Origin: a bacterium
Lineage (GTDB): Bacteria; Chloroflexota; Dormibacteria; Aeolococcales; Bog-877
Length of the DNA: 64,000 nt
NCBI GenBank assembly: GCA_021795235.1
Contig: JAJYPP010000011.1
Coordinates: forward strand, 1-64,000
Direction: 5' to 3'
Under the pieces are notes generated by a model that made no database searches, was not told the DNA's origin, and saw nothing but the letters and a program-made list of their open reading frames with translations. Shown here piece by piece: positions 1 through 9,665 of the stretch. The position numbers were made by a program, and so were the translations under genes. How positions within the stretch are numbered: the stretch's first letter is position 1; every line of letters starts with the position of its first letter.

Positions 1-310
1 CTACCACACTTCTCTCAGCTGGCTCGCTTCGTCCATCCCATCCGCCAGGGCTCGTCGCCGCTCCCGGCTTGCCCTACGTCCCCCGACCAAGCCACCGGGC
101 ACCTCAGCCGAGGACCTGAATAGTTACCGTGGCATGAGGCACTGAGTGTCACGGCATCAGCCCCCTTCTCGCCTCGGGGCAGCCGACCCGCGCCACTACA
201 GCCGCCCTGCGTGATCGCTCCCTTGAGCAAGGGCCGACTCCGCGTACTGCGTCCCAGTGTCCAGCTGGCGACTACTACCCCAACGGACACCCCTACCCAG
301 TCGAACAGAG
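1..310. other. Non-coding or unrecognised left edge
   Basis: No open reading frame here has recognisable family motifs or a convincing start with a ribosome binding site. If the tRNA fragment at 403-447 is an attachment-site half, this stretch is the outer end of an integrated element that continues to the left of the window. That is inference from the orientation of the tRNA fragment, whose 5' half is missing on this side. Confidence 0.35.
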
Positions 311-389
311 GCGGACAGCAGCGGACAATTGCCCCCCAAACGTACCCCCAATTGATCTCGAAACGGACGTCTGCGAACAGTCGCGGACA
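311..389. repeat. Paired GCGGACA repeats beside tRNA fragment
   Basis: GCGGACA occurs at 311-317, 321-327 and 383-389, with a one-mismatch copy GCGAACA at 373-379. The copies form two pairs, each with a 10 bp (one helical turn) offset, and the second pair ends 14 bp before the tRNA fragment. Short direct repeats beside a tRNA-derived core are typical of arm-type binding sites of tyrosine integrases. That role is inferred; the repeats themselves are seen directly. Confidence 0.5.
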
Positions 390-402
390 TCCGCCAGATC
401 AA

Positions 403-447
403 CTGAAAAACCCGGTGTCGGCGGTTCGATCCCGCCCCTCGGCACCA
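403..447 (+). pseudogene. 3' half of tRNA-Phe(GAA), probable att-site remnant
   Basis: The sequence reads as the 3' half of a tRNA. It has an anticodon loop CTGAAAA (403-409, anticodon GAA at 405-407) and the 3' anticodon strand ACCCG. A five-base variable loop GTGTC follows, then a perfect T arm (GGCGG 420-424 pairing with CCGCC 432-436 around TTCGATC), an acceptor strand CCTCGGC, discriminator A and an encoded CCA at 445-447. Nothing upstream pairs with the anticodon or acceptor strands, so the 5' half is absent. Such fragments arise when an integrative element recombines within a tRNA gene and leaves an intact copy at its far end. By orientation the element would lie to the left. The minus-strand translation over it (RGGIEPPTPGFSV) is the familiar spurious peptide of tRNA 3' ends. 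Confidence 0.7.
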
Positions 448-1924
448 GTTCTTGATCTCGCACCCACGGCACCACCTAGGCTGTACGGGCCAGTTGACCA
501 CAGTCTTGACCACAGCCGAGACCTTCAGCAGGTGCGCCGGTGGCGCGCTCTCCAAGGCCTCCCGAAACATGTCGGGTTCCAGGCGCGGTGAACCAGAGGG
601 GTCTAAGTCTCATTGCCCGGAAAGCTACGGCTCTGGGCGCCCGCCAGCCGACGCACCGTGTTGTCCTTGACCCGTTCAGCGGCCTGCCCGGCGCGTTTCA
701 AGCTGATGGCGGGCCTCTATGCAGTCGATGGTGTAATGATCGGCGAAACCGTGCTTCCAGTAGGAATGAGGTGTGCTACCTACGGTTCACCGAACGCTGC
801 GAGCCGCCGTCGAGGACACTTTGAGGGGGTCCACGCCGATCCAACAGCTCGAAAGGGCAGTCACACGCCTGACCGGTGACAGGAACTCCACCGGAGGCAT
901 CTGCAGCCATGGCCGCCCCCTCACCTCGCGTGCCGGATCGACTGGTGGAGCCTAAGAAATCTTTATAGACCCATCGGATCCGCAGCCTCCAAGACGGCTC
1001 TGCCAAGGCCGAGAACAATCTCCTGAGAACACAGTGTCCAGAGGCGCGCCCTCGAGTGGCAAGATGGGCTGCGGCCATCCTCACACGCGGTCTGCTGAAG
1101 CATCACCCCCTTGTCTCCCAGTGTCCACCCCCACGCCACGCGCCCACGATCGAAACTGCTTGCCTGCCAGCTGAGTCGTGCTGGAAGTCCAGGTGGCGCC
1201 CTGCGCCTCCCGAAGCACCAGGCCAATGTCCTCGGCTCGGGCTCTCGGGTGATCCTCCAACATCGCAAGGGCTCGTTTGGAGCCCCTGACGTGCATCTCC
1301 AGAGCAACTCGTAACGCTGCCACGTCAACGCCCGATGGACCAAACACCGCAGGGTTCACCTCCCAGCCTCTCGAACGCGAAGCGTCCAAAAGAGCTAGCC
1401 TAGACAAGTCAGACCGGCACTTCTCAAGCCGGCTCTTCGGGCCCCGCAACGCCTTGCCCATAAGTTGCCTGACCCCGGACTTGGGACACCACGGAATGCT
1501 GGCGAGTTGCCGAGTCGCGGAGCAGACCCGATGATCCGCGAAGGATCCCAGGGTCCCGGCCAGACTTGGCACGGGGCTGACCCTCCCCGGCGCGATGATC
1601 GATCCTGACAACAACCGTGACAACAACCGGCGCGGACGGAGGCGGACGCTCCCGGTCAATCGGACTCCCGCCCGCGGGTCCTTCGCGATCAAGACGGACG
1701 CTGGCAGACGGCGATGAACACTGCCCGCCAGGGCTGGATGACCTGAAGCCGACGCTGGGTACCGGCCCAGTGAACGGCTACAACTGGTGAGATAGAGGCC
1801 AAAGCCAGAGCCAAGCCAGCCGACAGAGCGGATTGTGGGACGCCCACGCGGGTCCGGACGCTCTTCGCTTGGCCAGGCCCGGATCCTACCCCAGAAGAGC
1901 CGATCGTCCAAATGAGCGTCGGTA
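448..1924. other. Long region without a supportable gene
   Basis: About 1.5 kb between the tRNA remnant and the first toxin-antitoxin pair. The longest frame lies on the minus strand (stop near 1081). Its last ~130 codons look weakly coding-like but match no family I recognise, and its upstream part overlaps the plus-strand genes at 1948-2555. A minus-strand peptide near 780-845 (IGVDPLK followed by TAA-like residues) faintly resembles the N-terminus of IS110 transposases but meets a stop within about ten codons. I read the stretch as decayed mobile DNA. Confidence 0.3.
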
Positions 1925-1938
1925 GTACTCTGTAGTAC
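1925..1938. promoter_or_regulatory. Inverted repeat at toxin-antitoxin promoter
   Basis: GTACT-CTGT-AGTAC is a perfect inverted repeat 9 bp before the ATG at 1948. It overlaps a tandem GTAGTACTCT / GTAGTACACT arrangement, and TACACT (1936-1941) could serve as a -10. Type II modules are usually autorepressed by their antitoxin through such repeats. That role is inferred from position. Confidence 0.4.
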
Positions 1939-1947
1939 ACTGAGCGA

Positions 1948-2229
1948 ATGGATGGCTGCGACTGGAGCTTTGCTGAGAATCACATGCGAGACCGTCATGG
2001 CATTGAACCGGCTTGGGCAGAGGAGGCGCTCCGTGACCCTGACGCACTCACGATCAGACCAGATCCGGCCAGCAGGTCGGGACGAAGTGTCCGCACCATC
2101 GGCTTCTCCACATCCGCGGGCTGCCTGCTCACGATCATCACAGTCGCTGAAGGAACGGTTACCTATGGAGTCAATGGTTGGCGCGCGAGTGTAACCGATA
2201 TGCGGCGCTACAAGGAGGACTTGCAATGA
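1948..2229 (+). CDS. Probable toxin-like protein of a type II TA pair
   Basis: A 93-residue protein. Its opening (residues 1-30) has the pattern W-x-F-x-E-N-H ... R-H-G-I-x-P-x-W-A-E-E-A-L-x-D-P, followed by beta-rich segments containing V-R-T-I-G-F and L-L-T-I-I-T-V and a basic C-terminus (M-R-R-Y-K-E). This order resembles small BrnT-like RNase toxins and related uncharacterised proteins, but I cannot name the family with confidence. The stop overlaps the next start (ATGA at 2226-2229), so the two are translationally coupled. The partner is a ribbon-helix-helix-like protein, which supports a toxin-antitoxin reading. Toxin-first order is known for several families, including brnTA. Confidence 0.55.
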   Translation: MDGCDWSFAENHMRDRHGIEPAWAEEALRDPDALTIRPDPASRSGRSVRTIGFSTSAGCLLTIITVAEGTVTYGVNGWRASVTDMRRYKEDLQ

Positions 2230-2555
2230 GCGATGAAATCGCCCGAGTGGTTGCCGAGGAAGCCGCAGCCTCCGAGGCCAACCGCGACGCACCGGTATTG
2301 GCCGACTCCACAGTCAACAGGCCAAACCGGCCTCGTTCGGCTGTTTACTCAGTCCGGCTCAATCTCGAGGAGGTGGCCTCGCTGCAGGCCCTGGCTGAGG
2401 AGGTGGGCGTTCCGGCTTCGACGCTTGTCCGTTCGTGGATCGTTGACCAGCTCCGCTCCGCACGCGGCGAGTTCGGAGAAGCCGAGGCAGAGCTGCGCGC
2501 CGCCCAGCTTCACCTGGCACACCTCCAGCGCCACCTCGCCCGGCCCGTACCGTGA
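2226..2555 (+). CDS. Ribbon-helix-helix (CopG-like) antitoxin
   Basis: A 109-residue protein taken from the ATG at 2226, which overlaps the upstream stop by four bases and follows AAGGAGG in the end of that gene. Residues about 38-75 (Y-S-V-R-L-N-L-E-E-V-A-S-L-Q-A-L-A-E-E, then G-V-P-A-S-T-L-V-R-S-W) match a ribbon-helix-helix fold. It has a short DNA-contacting strand followed by two helices with the V-P-x-S-T-L-x-R turn. The C-terminal third is Glu/Ala-rich and probably helical, a common toxin-binding extension. Predicted to neutralise the 93-residue partner and to repress the pair by binding the inverted repeat at 1925-1938. Family-level call is good; partner function is inferred. Confidence 0.65.
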   Translation: MSDEIARVVAEEAAASEANRDAPVLADSTVNRPNRPRSAVYSVRLNLEEVASLQALAEEVGVPASTLVRSWIVDQLRSARGEFGEAEAELRAAQLHLAHLQRHLARPVP

Positions 2556-2784
2556 TCGACCTGCCCCCTCCACTACCCGAGACTACTACGAAGCGATCCA
2601 CAAGGGGCCGGTAGGAGCGCCGCACCACGGTTGCCAGGCGCCAAGGGCATGCCGACAGCGCTGGTGACCGTCCTCCGAGAGGCCTCCGCATTGAGGTTCG
2701 AAGGAGCCGGCCCCCCATCGGCAATTGAGGCGGCGCCCACCGCGATCGTGCCACGGAGTGACACACAGTGGTACACTTTCCGGT

Positions 2785-3198
2785 GTGGCTGACCATTACA
2801 CCTTGCGGCTGGCGCCCGCCACGCGGCAGCGGCTCGTAGAGTGGGCGCGCCGCGCCGGTCTTCCTGAGCGCACCCTGGCACAGCGCTACGTTGACGAGGG
2901 GCTGCGCCACGACGCGCATCCACTGATCCAGTTTCTCGATGGGCCGAGTGGGCGCCGCGCGAGCCTGCTTGGCCGAGGACTGGACGTCTGGGAGGTCATC
3001 GCCACGATCCGAGACAACGACGGATCAATCGCACAGGCAGCCGATTACCTTCAGGTCCCGACCGGGCTGGTTGAGGCGGCGGCGGCATACTACGGTGAGT
3101 ACACGGACGAGATCGACGAGGAGATCGCGCTCAACGAGGCCGAGTACGAGCGCGGTCGCGCGTCGGCCTTAGCCGCAGAACGCGCTCTGGCTACGTGA
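2785..3198 (+). CDS. DUF433-type antitoxin (VapB-like)
   Basis: A 137-residue protein started at GTG 2785, because the frame upstream (from 2725) runs through the likely promoter: TACACT at 2772-2777 and an AGTG/CACT repeat. Residues about 5-45 carry an arginine-rich helix pair (R-Q-R-L-V-E-W-A-R-R-A-G, then L-A-Q-R-Y-V-D-E-G). Residues 65-110 carry the DUF433 pattern D-V-W-E-V-I-A-T-I-R ... I-A-Q-A-A-D-Y-L-Q-V-P-x-x-L-V-E-A-A-A-A-Y-Y, a winged-helix-like segment. DUF433 proteins are usual partners of DUF5615 PIN-like proteins, which is what follows here with a GTGA overlap. Confidence 0.72.
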   Translation: MADHYTLRLAPATRQRLVEWARRAGLPERTLAQRYVDEGLRHDAHPLIQFLDGPSGRRASLLGRGLDVWEVIATIRDNDGSIAQAADYLQVPTGLVEAAAAYYGEYTDEIDEEIALNEAEYERGRASALAAERALAT

Positions 3199-3563
3199 GG
3201 GCCCTACTGGATGAACATCTCTCCCCACAGATCGCGGAGTTGCTGCGCCAAGCGGGCTATGACGTCGTAGCAGTTGCCGATCGCGACGACCTGGTCGGCC
3301 TCAGCGACAGGATGATCCTTGAGGCCGCGAGCAGCGAACGTCGCGCCGTGGTCACTAACAACATCAAGGACTTCCGTCCGCTAGCAGCCGAGTGGCTCGC
3401 GCAAGGTCGAACGCACGGCGGTCTGATCTTGCTGCCCTCGTCGCGCACGCGCACCCGCACTGCCGTTTCCGCTCTGGCTGGCGCCATCGAACGTGTTCTT
3501 CGCAGCCACCCAGACGGGCTGATCGGCAGTGAGCGCTGGATCGGTCCGCTGGGGGGCGTGTGA
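3195..3563 (+). CDS. DUF5615 PIN-like toxin
   Basis: A 122-residue protein opening R-A-L-L-D-E-H-L-S-P, the metal-binding N-terminal motif of DUF5615/Mut7-C-like PIN-fold proteins. It continues with G-Y-D-V-V-A-V, D-R-M-I-L-E-A-A (second acidic site) and V-V-T-N-N-I-K-D-F (third site) in the usual order. PIN-like toxins of this class are predicted ribonucleases. The GTG start overlaps the DUF433 stop by four bases, so the antitoxin is made first and the genes are coupled. Length is normal and all acidic positions I can place are intact, so it looks functional. Confidence 0.75.
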   Translation: MRALLDEHLSPQIAELLRQAGYDVVAVADRDDLVGLSDRMILEAASSERRAVVTNNIKDFRPLAAEWLAQGRTHGGLILLPSSRTRTRTAVSALAGAIERVLRSHPDGLIGSERWIGPLGGV

Positions 3564-3658
3564 CGGTCTCCGATCGCCGTCAAGAGCACCGTTCCTAAGA
3601 GCTGTTCCAGTTGAGAAACGCCCGCCGAGACGACCCCCATGATGGGGCTTGCTGACTT

Positions 3659-3758
3659 ATTCCGATATCGGAATTAGGTCCCATTATGCCGACCCCAGGG
3701 TTATGCCGATGTGGGACCGTCAGCGAGTTCGAATTGGCGGAGTCTTGTCGGCATAACC
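3659..3758. repeat. Palindrome plus TTATGCCGA inverted/direct repeats
   Basis: A perfect 16 bp palindrome ATTCCGATATCGGAAT lies at 3659-3674. GGTTATGCCGA at 3699-3709 is repeated exactly in inverse as TCGGCATAACC at 3748-3758. A direct copy, TTATGCCGA, lies at 3684-3692. No gene overlaps. Clusters like this mark recombination or transposon-end sites; together with the integrase scrap at 6348 they suggest the end of a lost mobile element. The remainder of the 3564-4120 gap holds no gene I can support. Confidence 0.5.
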
Positions 3759-4120
3759 ACCGGAGCTTCGAGCGGCACGAGCACGGAGGTACAGCAGCGG
3801 GCGACCGCGGGTTTCGGATCGGTCGTGCCGGTTGGATGACCCCGAACACCAACGGCAAGCGCTCGCCTGCGAAACGTCGCCGCGCCCGGAGGGAGGCCTC
3901 GGCCTCACCCGGCCTGAGAGCGAACCTTCCCTTCGCGGTAGTCTGTCCAGATGCCACCACGAAAGTGCGTGTCGAGGGGTTCGGGGCAGCCCCCGCATCA
4001 GATGAGGGCGATCGTCACCAGTCAGTTGACAAGGGACTACCTGAGAATGCCATCTAGAGGGTGGGGTCGGCTCAAGCCGACACGGGGAGCCAATGCGTGG
4101 GCGACCATTGGCTCATCGGC

Positions 4121-5476
4121 ATGAATGCGCAGCTAGAAGCGGCCCTTCGCGAGATTGTAGAGGCCGAGATGGAGCGCTGGGGAGTTCCCGGAGTCGTGAT
4201 CGGACTGCTGCGGGGAGGGAAGTCCGAGGCTGTCGCCTTCGGCGTTGCAAGCGTCGAGAGTGGGTATCCCATGCTCCCGGACTCTGCCTTCCGGATTGCC
4301 TCCGTGACCAAGCCAATCGTAGCCACCTTGGTCGCGACTCTCATCCAGGAGGGTCGGATCAACCCCGACGGGCCACTGGCCGATTACCTTCCCGACCTCA
4401 AACTCCCGGAGTCAGGCGAGGCTGGAATCACGGTCCGTCACCTACTCACTCACACGTCGGGTCTGGATACGGAGCTTCCCGTGAACTTGACCTCGTTCGG
4501 GAACGGCGATGACGCTGCCAGCCGACTCGCGGCGAGCCGGCCCCCTGTCATGCAGTGGGCGAGACCCGGTCGTGTCTTCTCCTACTCCAACTTTGGCTAT
4601 TGGCTGCTGGGCGCCATCGTCGGCCAATGCACCTCGAGCACGTTTGAGAGCGCCATGCGGCAACGGCTTCTGCGTCCGCTGGGACTGAACCGGACATTCC
4701 TCTTCGCCGGCGAAGCCATCACGCAGCCCATTGCAGTTGGTCACCGCCCAGGCGGTCCCTCATCTCACGTCCATTCTGTCGTCCGCAACTGCTACGCTCC
4801 TGCCCGCGTCCGCGTCGCCTCAGGAGGCCTGATTGCCACCGCTGCAGACCTGCTGACCTTCGCCAGCCTGTACCTTGGCTCGTCCACCAGCCACCTACTC
4901 AACGAAGAGCATCTCGAGTACCTGGTGCAGAGGGCCGCAGCGCCAGGCTGGGGAGGCCACTACGGTTGGGGATGGTGTCTTGAAGAGCGGGGAGGCGAGC
5001 TGGTCATCAAGCACGATGGCGGCGCGGCCGGGTTCGCGACGACGCTTCAGATCGTGCCCGCCCGGGACTTCGCTCTCGTCGTCCTGACCAACAGCTCACG
5101 ATTCGTTGCTATGAGCCGGATCGCCGACTGGGCAATGGGACAGTTCGCGGGACTGAATCGGACTCCGCCACAGGCCGTGCCAGCGGATCCCGAGGTCTTG
5201 GGCATGCTGGCGGGGCACTACCGTTCCTGCACCAGCTCCATCCAAGCTGAGCCCAGAGGGGACGGCTTGCAGCTCGAACTCACCGACCTGGACCCGCTCA
5301 CAGGCGAGGCTGAAGGCTTCACCTCTGGGTTCGCCGAGCCAATCGGCGATCACGGCTACTGCTTCCGCGACGGCGAGCTCGAGGGCATGCTGTTTGACTT
5401 CGTCGATCTGGAGGATGGCGCAAGCCGCGGCCCCTCTCACATCCGAATTGCCAGCCTGGCTCAGCGATCAATGTGA
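4121..5476 (+). CDS. Serine hydrolase, class C beta-lactamase family
   Basis: A 451-residue protein; the start is taken at ATG 4121 because the 20 codons upstream have no family similarity. The nucleophile motif S-V-T-K (S-x-x-K) is near residue 56, in the family's usual setting F-R-I-A-S-V-T-K. It is followed by L-L-T-H-T-S-G-L and the Y-S-N (Y-x-N) motif in F-S-Y-S-N-F-G-Y. H-D-G-G near residue 300 corresponds to the third motif. The C-terminal ~100 residues are a separate beta-rich extension common in esterase or D-aminopeptidase-like members. No signal peptide is evident, so it is probably cytoplasmic, acting on small esters or peptides rather than giving antibiotic resistance. Its stop overlaps the next start (GTGA). 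Confidence 0.8.
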   Translation: MNAQLEAALREIVEAEMERWGVPGVVIGLLRGGKSEAVAFGVASVESGYPMLPDSAFRIASVTKPIVATLVATLIQEGRINPDGPLADYLPDLKLPESGEAGITVRHLLTHTSGLDTELPVNLTSFGNGDDAASRLAASRPPVMQWARPGRVFSYSNFGYWLLGAIVGQCTSSTFESAMRQRLLRPLGLNRTFLFAGEAITQPIAVGHRPGGPSSHVHSVVRNCYAPARVRVASGGLIATAADLLTFASLYLGSSTSHLLNEEHLEYLVQRAAAPGWGGHYGWGWCLEERGGELVIKHDGGAAGFATTLQIVPARDFALVVLTNSSRFVAMSRIADWAMGQFAGLNRTPPQAVPADPEVLGMLAGHYRSCTSSIQAEPRGDGLQLELTDLDPLTGEAEGFTSGFAEPIGDHGYCFRDGELEGMLFDFVDLEDGASRGPSHIRIASLAQRSM

Positions 5477-6267
5477 CTGAAACCGACCCTGACGTGATCG
5501 CCTACTACGAGCGCGGACGGGAGGCACGCCGACTCACCGACATGTGCGTCCTGGAGCGCGTGAGAACCGAGGCGCTGCTGCACCGGTACCTTCCACCGCC
5601 GCCGGCGACTGTGCTCGACGTTGGCGGGGGACCGGGCCTCTATGCGAGCTGGCTTGCGGACTCCGGCTACGCGGTTCGCCTCATCGATCCCGTGCCGCTC
5701 CACATTGAGCAGGCAACGGAACTCGCACAGGGCCGCTTCGTTGCCGAGCTGGGGGACGCCCGCCACCTCTCGGCTCCCAGCTCGTCTGCCGACGCGGTAC
5801 TTCTACTGGGACCCCTCTACCACCTTCCAGAGGCAGCCGACCGGCGAGCCGCCCTCAGGGAAGCGCGGAGAGTGTGCCGACCCGGCGGCCAGGTGATCGC
5901 CGCTGCCATCAGCCACTGGGCAGGGCTGTTCGACCTCGTCGGTAGGGGTGCCCTGGATGCCGATCAGCTACGGCGCTGGTGGTCTCTCGTCGAGGAGACC
6001 GGAGGACAGCGAGCCAGTGACTCTCCTTGGTTCACCACCGCCTACTTTCACCGGACCTCAGAGCTCCGCCAGGAGTTTGCCGATGCCGGGCTCACCGATG
6101 TACAGGTAGTCGGCGTAGAAGGGATAGGCGGCCTACTACCCGATCAGACGGAGCGCATGGCCGACCCTGGACAGCGGGAGGTCTTGCTTGAAGCAGCCGC
6201 GATAACTGAGGGCGAGTCCGAATTGGCAGGGCTATCTGGACACCTTCTGGCAGTTGGCCGACGGTGA
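5473..6267 (+). CDS. Class I SAM-dependent methyltransferase
   Basis: A 264-residue protein. Motif I is clear at about residues 45-55 (V-L-D-V-G-G-G-P-G), followed by the acidic end of strand 2 (L-I-D-P), motif II-like L-G-D-A-R-H-L, then D-A-V-L-L-L-G-P-L-Y-H-L and the motif III region R-V-C-R-P-G-G-Q-V-I-A-A. These place it in the Methyltransf_11/25 group of Rossmann methyltransferases. The substrate is unknown. GTG 5473 overlaps the stop of the serine hydrolase, so the two are likely co-translated. Gene pairs of a beta-lactamase-fold protein and a methyltransferase are seen in accessory regions without a known joint role. Confidence 0.8.
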   Translation: MTETDPDVIAYYERGREARRLTDMCVLERVRTEALLHRYLPPPPATVLDVGGGPGLYASWLADSGYAVRLIDPVPLHIEQATELAQGRFVAELGDARHLSAPSSSADAVLLLGPLYHLPEAADRRAALREARRVCRPGGQVIAAAISHWAGLFDLVGRGALDADQLRRWWSLVEETGGQRASDSPWFTTAYFHRTSELRQEFADAGLTDVQVVGVEGIGGLLPDQTERMADPGQREVLLEAAAITEGESELAGLSGHLLAVGRR

Positions 6268-6347
6268 CCTTGCCGCCCGTTGCTGTCAGGGGTGACGGCC
6301 CAGAGACCAGTTGCGGGACCCGATCCGGCCACTTTGGGCGCCTTGCG

Positions 6348-6475
6348 TCAGCCCGGCGTGAGGAGGTCGTCCACGGCTCGCGCAGCCTCCGTTGCATCGA
6401 CTCCGACACCTGCGAATAGAGGTCGAGCGTGATCCCGACCGTGGCATGCCCGAGGAGTTCCCCACGACAGGCGCC
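6348..6475 (-). pseudogene. C-terminal scrap of a tyrosine integrase
   Basis: On the minus strand the frame reads E-L-L-G-H-A-T-V-G-I-T-L-D-L-Y-S-Q-V. This is the conserved L-L-G-H-x-x-x-x-x-T-x-x-x-Y box containing the second catalytic His and the Tyr nucleophile of phage-type integrases. Just after S-M-Q-R the frame breaks by one base; the other frame continues E-A-A-R-A-V-D-D-L-L-T-P-G and reaches a stop at 6348, the normal end of such proteins. The rest of the enzyme, including both catalytic Arg boxes, is missing. It is evidence that an integrative element once lay here. Confidence 0.7.
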
Positions 6476-6490
6476 CGCTATCGTTGATGC

Positions 6491-6922
6491 ATGCCCTCCG
6501 CAGACGTGGTAATAGAGCCATCCCCCGTCACCGACCTCTGTGAGGTCGTGGCGCTCTACCGCTCTGTGGGTTGGACCGCGTACGCAGACGCCCCCACTAC
6601 ACTCGAGGCAGCACTTCGCGGATCTTCGCGAGTCGTGACCGCCCGCCGCAGCGGAACCCTGGTAGGCCTCGCCCGGGTCATCACCGACGGCGCCACGATC
6701 TGCTACCTCCAAGATGTGCTTGTCCATCCCGATGCACGAGGAATCGGGATCGGCCGCGATCTCGTCGAGGCCTCGCTCCGCCCCTACGCGCACGTTCGCC
6801 AGAAGGTCCTGCTCACCGACCACGAGCCCGGCCAGCGAGCCTTCTACGAGTCGCTTGGCTTCAGCGAGACCCGAGACTACGGCCCCGGCACCCTGAGAGC
6901 ATTCGTCCGATTCGACAGCTGA
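6491..6922 (+). CDS. GNAT family N-acetyltransferase
   Basis: A 143-residue single-domain acetyltransferase. The acetyl-CoA-binding motif A is visible at about residues 75-95: L-Q-D-V-L-V-H-P-D-A-R-G-I-G-I-G-R-D-L-V, i.e. R-x-x-G-x-G/I. Motif B follows at F-Y-E-S-L-G-F. The N-terminal G-W-T-A-Y and L-V-G-L-A-R-V-I-T-D-G segments are typical of the YitI/Acetyltransf_10 subgroup. Substrate is unknown. It stands alone between the integrase scrap and the 3' end of leuA, and no clear ribosome binding site precedes the ATG. Confidence 0.8.
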   Translation: MPSADVVIEPSPVTDLCEVVALYRSVGWTAYADAPTTLEAALRGSSRVVTARRSGTLVGLARVITDGATICYLQDVLVHPDARGIGIGRDLVEASLRPYAHVRQKVLLTDHEPGQRAFYESLGFSETRDYGPGTLRAFVRFDS

Positions 6923-7141
6923 CTCACGGTCGTCGAGGGCACGGATCCGGCTCCCGCACCTCGCCACGACTGTGAGCAAACGCCCACTTGGTGAATCCCG
7001 ACTACTCAACCACCATCAAGGCGAGCAATCACACCATGAAGCCGCTACGAGTCCGCTGTGACGGCCCCGGGTCCCCCGCCACCGCACCCTGAGCCTCCGC
7101 CTACCTCGCCGTGGCGAACGGCTCGGCGCGAACGACAGCTG

Positions 7142-9439
<2,298 letters not shown>

Positions 9440-9469
9440 TTGACTGGCCCCCCCCGGGTGGGTTAGGCT
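9440..9469 (+). promoter_or_regulatory. gltB promoter
   Basis: TTGACT (9440-9445), an 18 bp spacer and TAGGCT (9464-9469) fit a housekeeping sigma promoter. Transcription would start around 9475-9477, inside the conserved GGCAAG that opens the leader. The ilv leader promoter sits at the same distance from its own GGCAAG. Confidence 0.65.
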
Positions 9470-9472
9470 TGT

Positions 9473-9562
9473 GGCAAGTTGCGAACTGTATCCAGCGTCT
9501 TGCCGGCCATGAGCCACTCCTGCTGCCTAACGGCACCGATTACAGGAGGGCAGGTCACCTAG
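9473..9562 (+). promoter_or_regulatory. gltB leader with motif shared with ilv operon
   Basis: The leader opens GGCAAGTTGCGAAC. Exactly 66 nt after its first base comes ATTACAGGAGGGC, then AGGTCACCTAGACGC. The same two blocks with the same 66-nt offset occur in the ilv leader at 37905-37994. A frame from TTG 9479 to TAG 9562 has 27 codons and ends I-T-G-G-Q-V-T, parallel to the ilv frame, but it is not rich in Glu or Gln codons. GGCAAG can pair with CUUGCC at 9499-9504, and AGGGC of the second block can pair with GCCCU in the 5' arm of the following terminator. That is the layout of a transcription attenuator or riboswitch. Ligand or sensed signal unknown. Confidence 0.6.
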
Positions 9563-9582
9563 ACGCGGCGCATATCTAGAGG

Positions 9583-9627
9583 ACAGAACCGGCCCTTCGA
9601 ATATTCGGAGGGCCGGTTCTGTTTTAT
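9583..9627 (+). terminator. Intrinsic terminator in gltB leader
   Basis: A perfect 14 bp stem (9583-9596 with 9609-9622) encloses a loop that is itself self-complementary (CGAATATTCG), and TTTTAT follows. It lies 39 bp before the gltB start, so reading through it must be regulated if gltB is to be expressed from this promoter. Confidence 0.85.
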
Positions 9628-9665
9628 CAGGATCCGGGCCCTTCTAACGCCAGCACCAGTCATCC

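Noticed and set aside
293-475. 60-codon minus frame with R-G-G-I-E-P-P-T-P-G-F-S-V
   Set aside because: This is the well-known artefact peptide produced by translating the complement of tRNA 3' ends.
780-845. Short minus-strand peptide I-G-V-D-P-L-K resembling IS110 transposase N-terminus
   Set aside because: Ten further codons lead to a stop and no second transposase motif is found in any nearby frame; resemblance could be chance.
1081-2292. 403-codon minus-strand frame
   Set aside because: Its N-terminal two thirds overlap two well-supported plus-strand genes and contain no family motifs. Only the last ~130 codons look mildly coding-like, not enough to call a gene.
9473-9562. Assignment of the glt/ilv leader to a known riboswitch class (glnA/Downstream-peptide, ykkC/ppGpp, SAM, T-box)
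   Set aside because: The conserved strings of those classes as I know them are not present; only a covariance search could overturn this.
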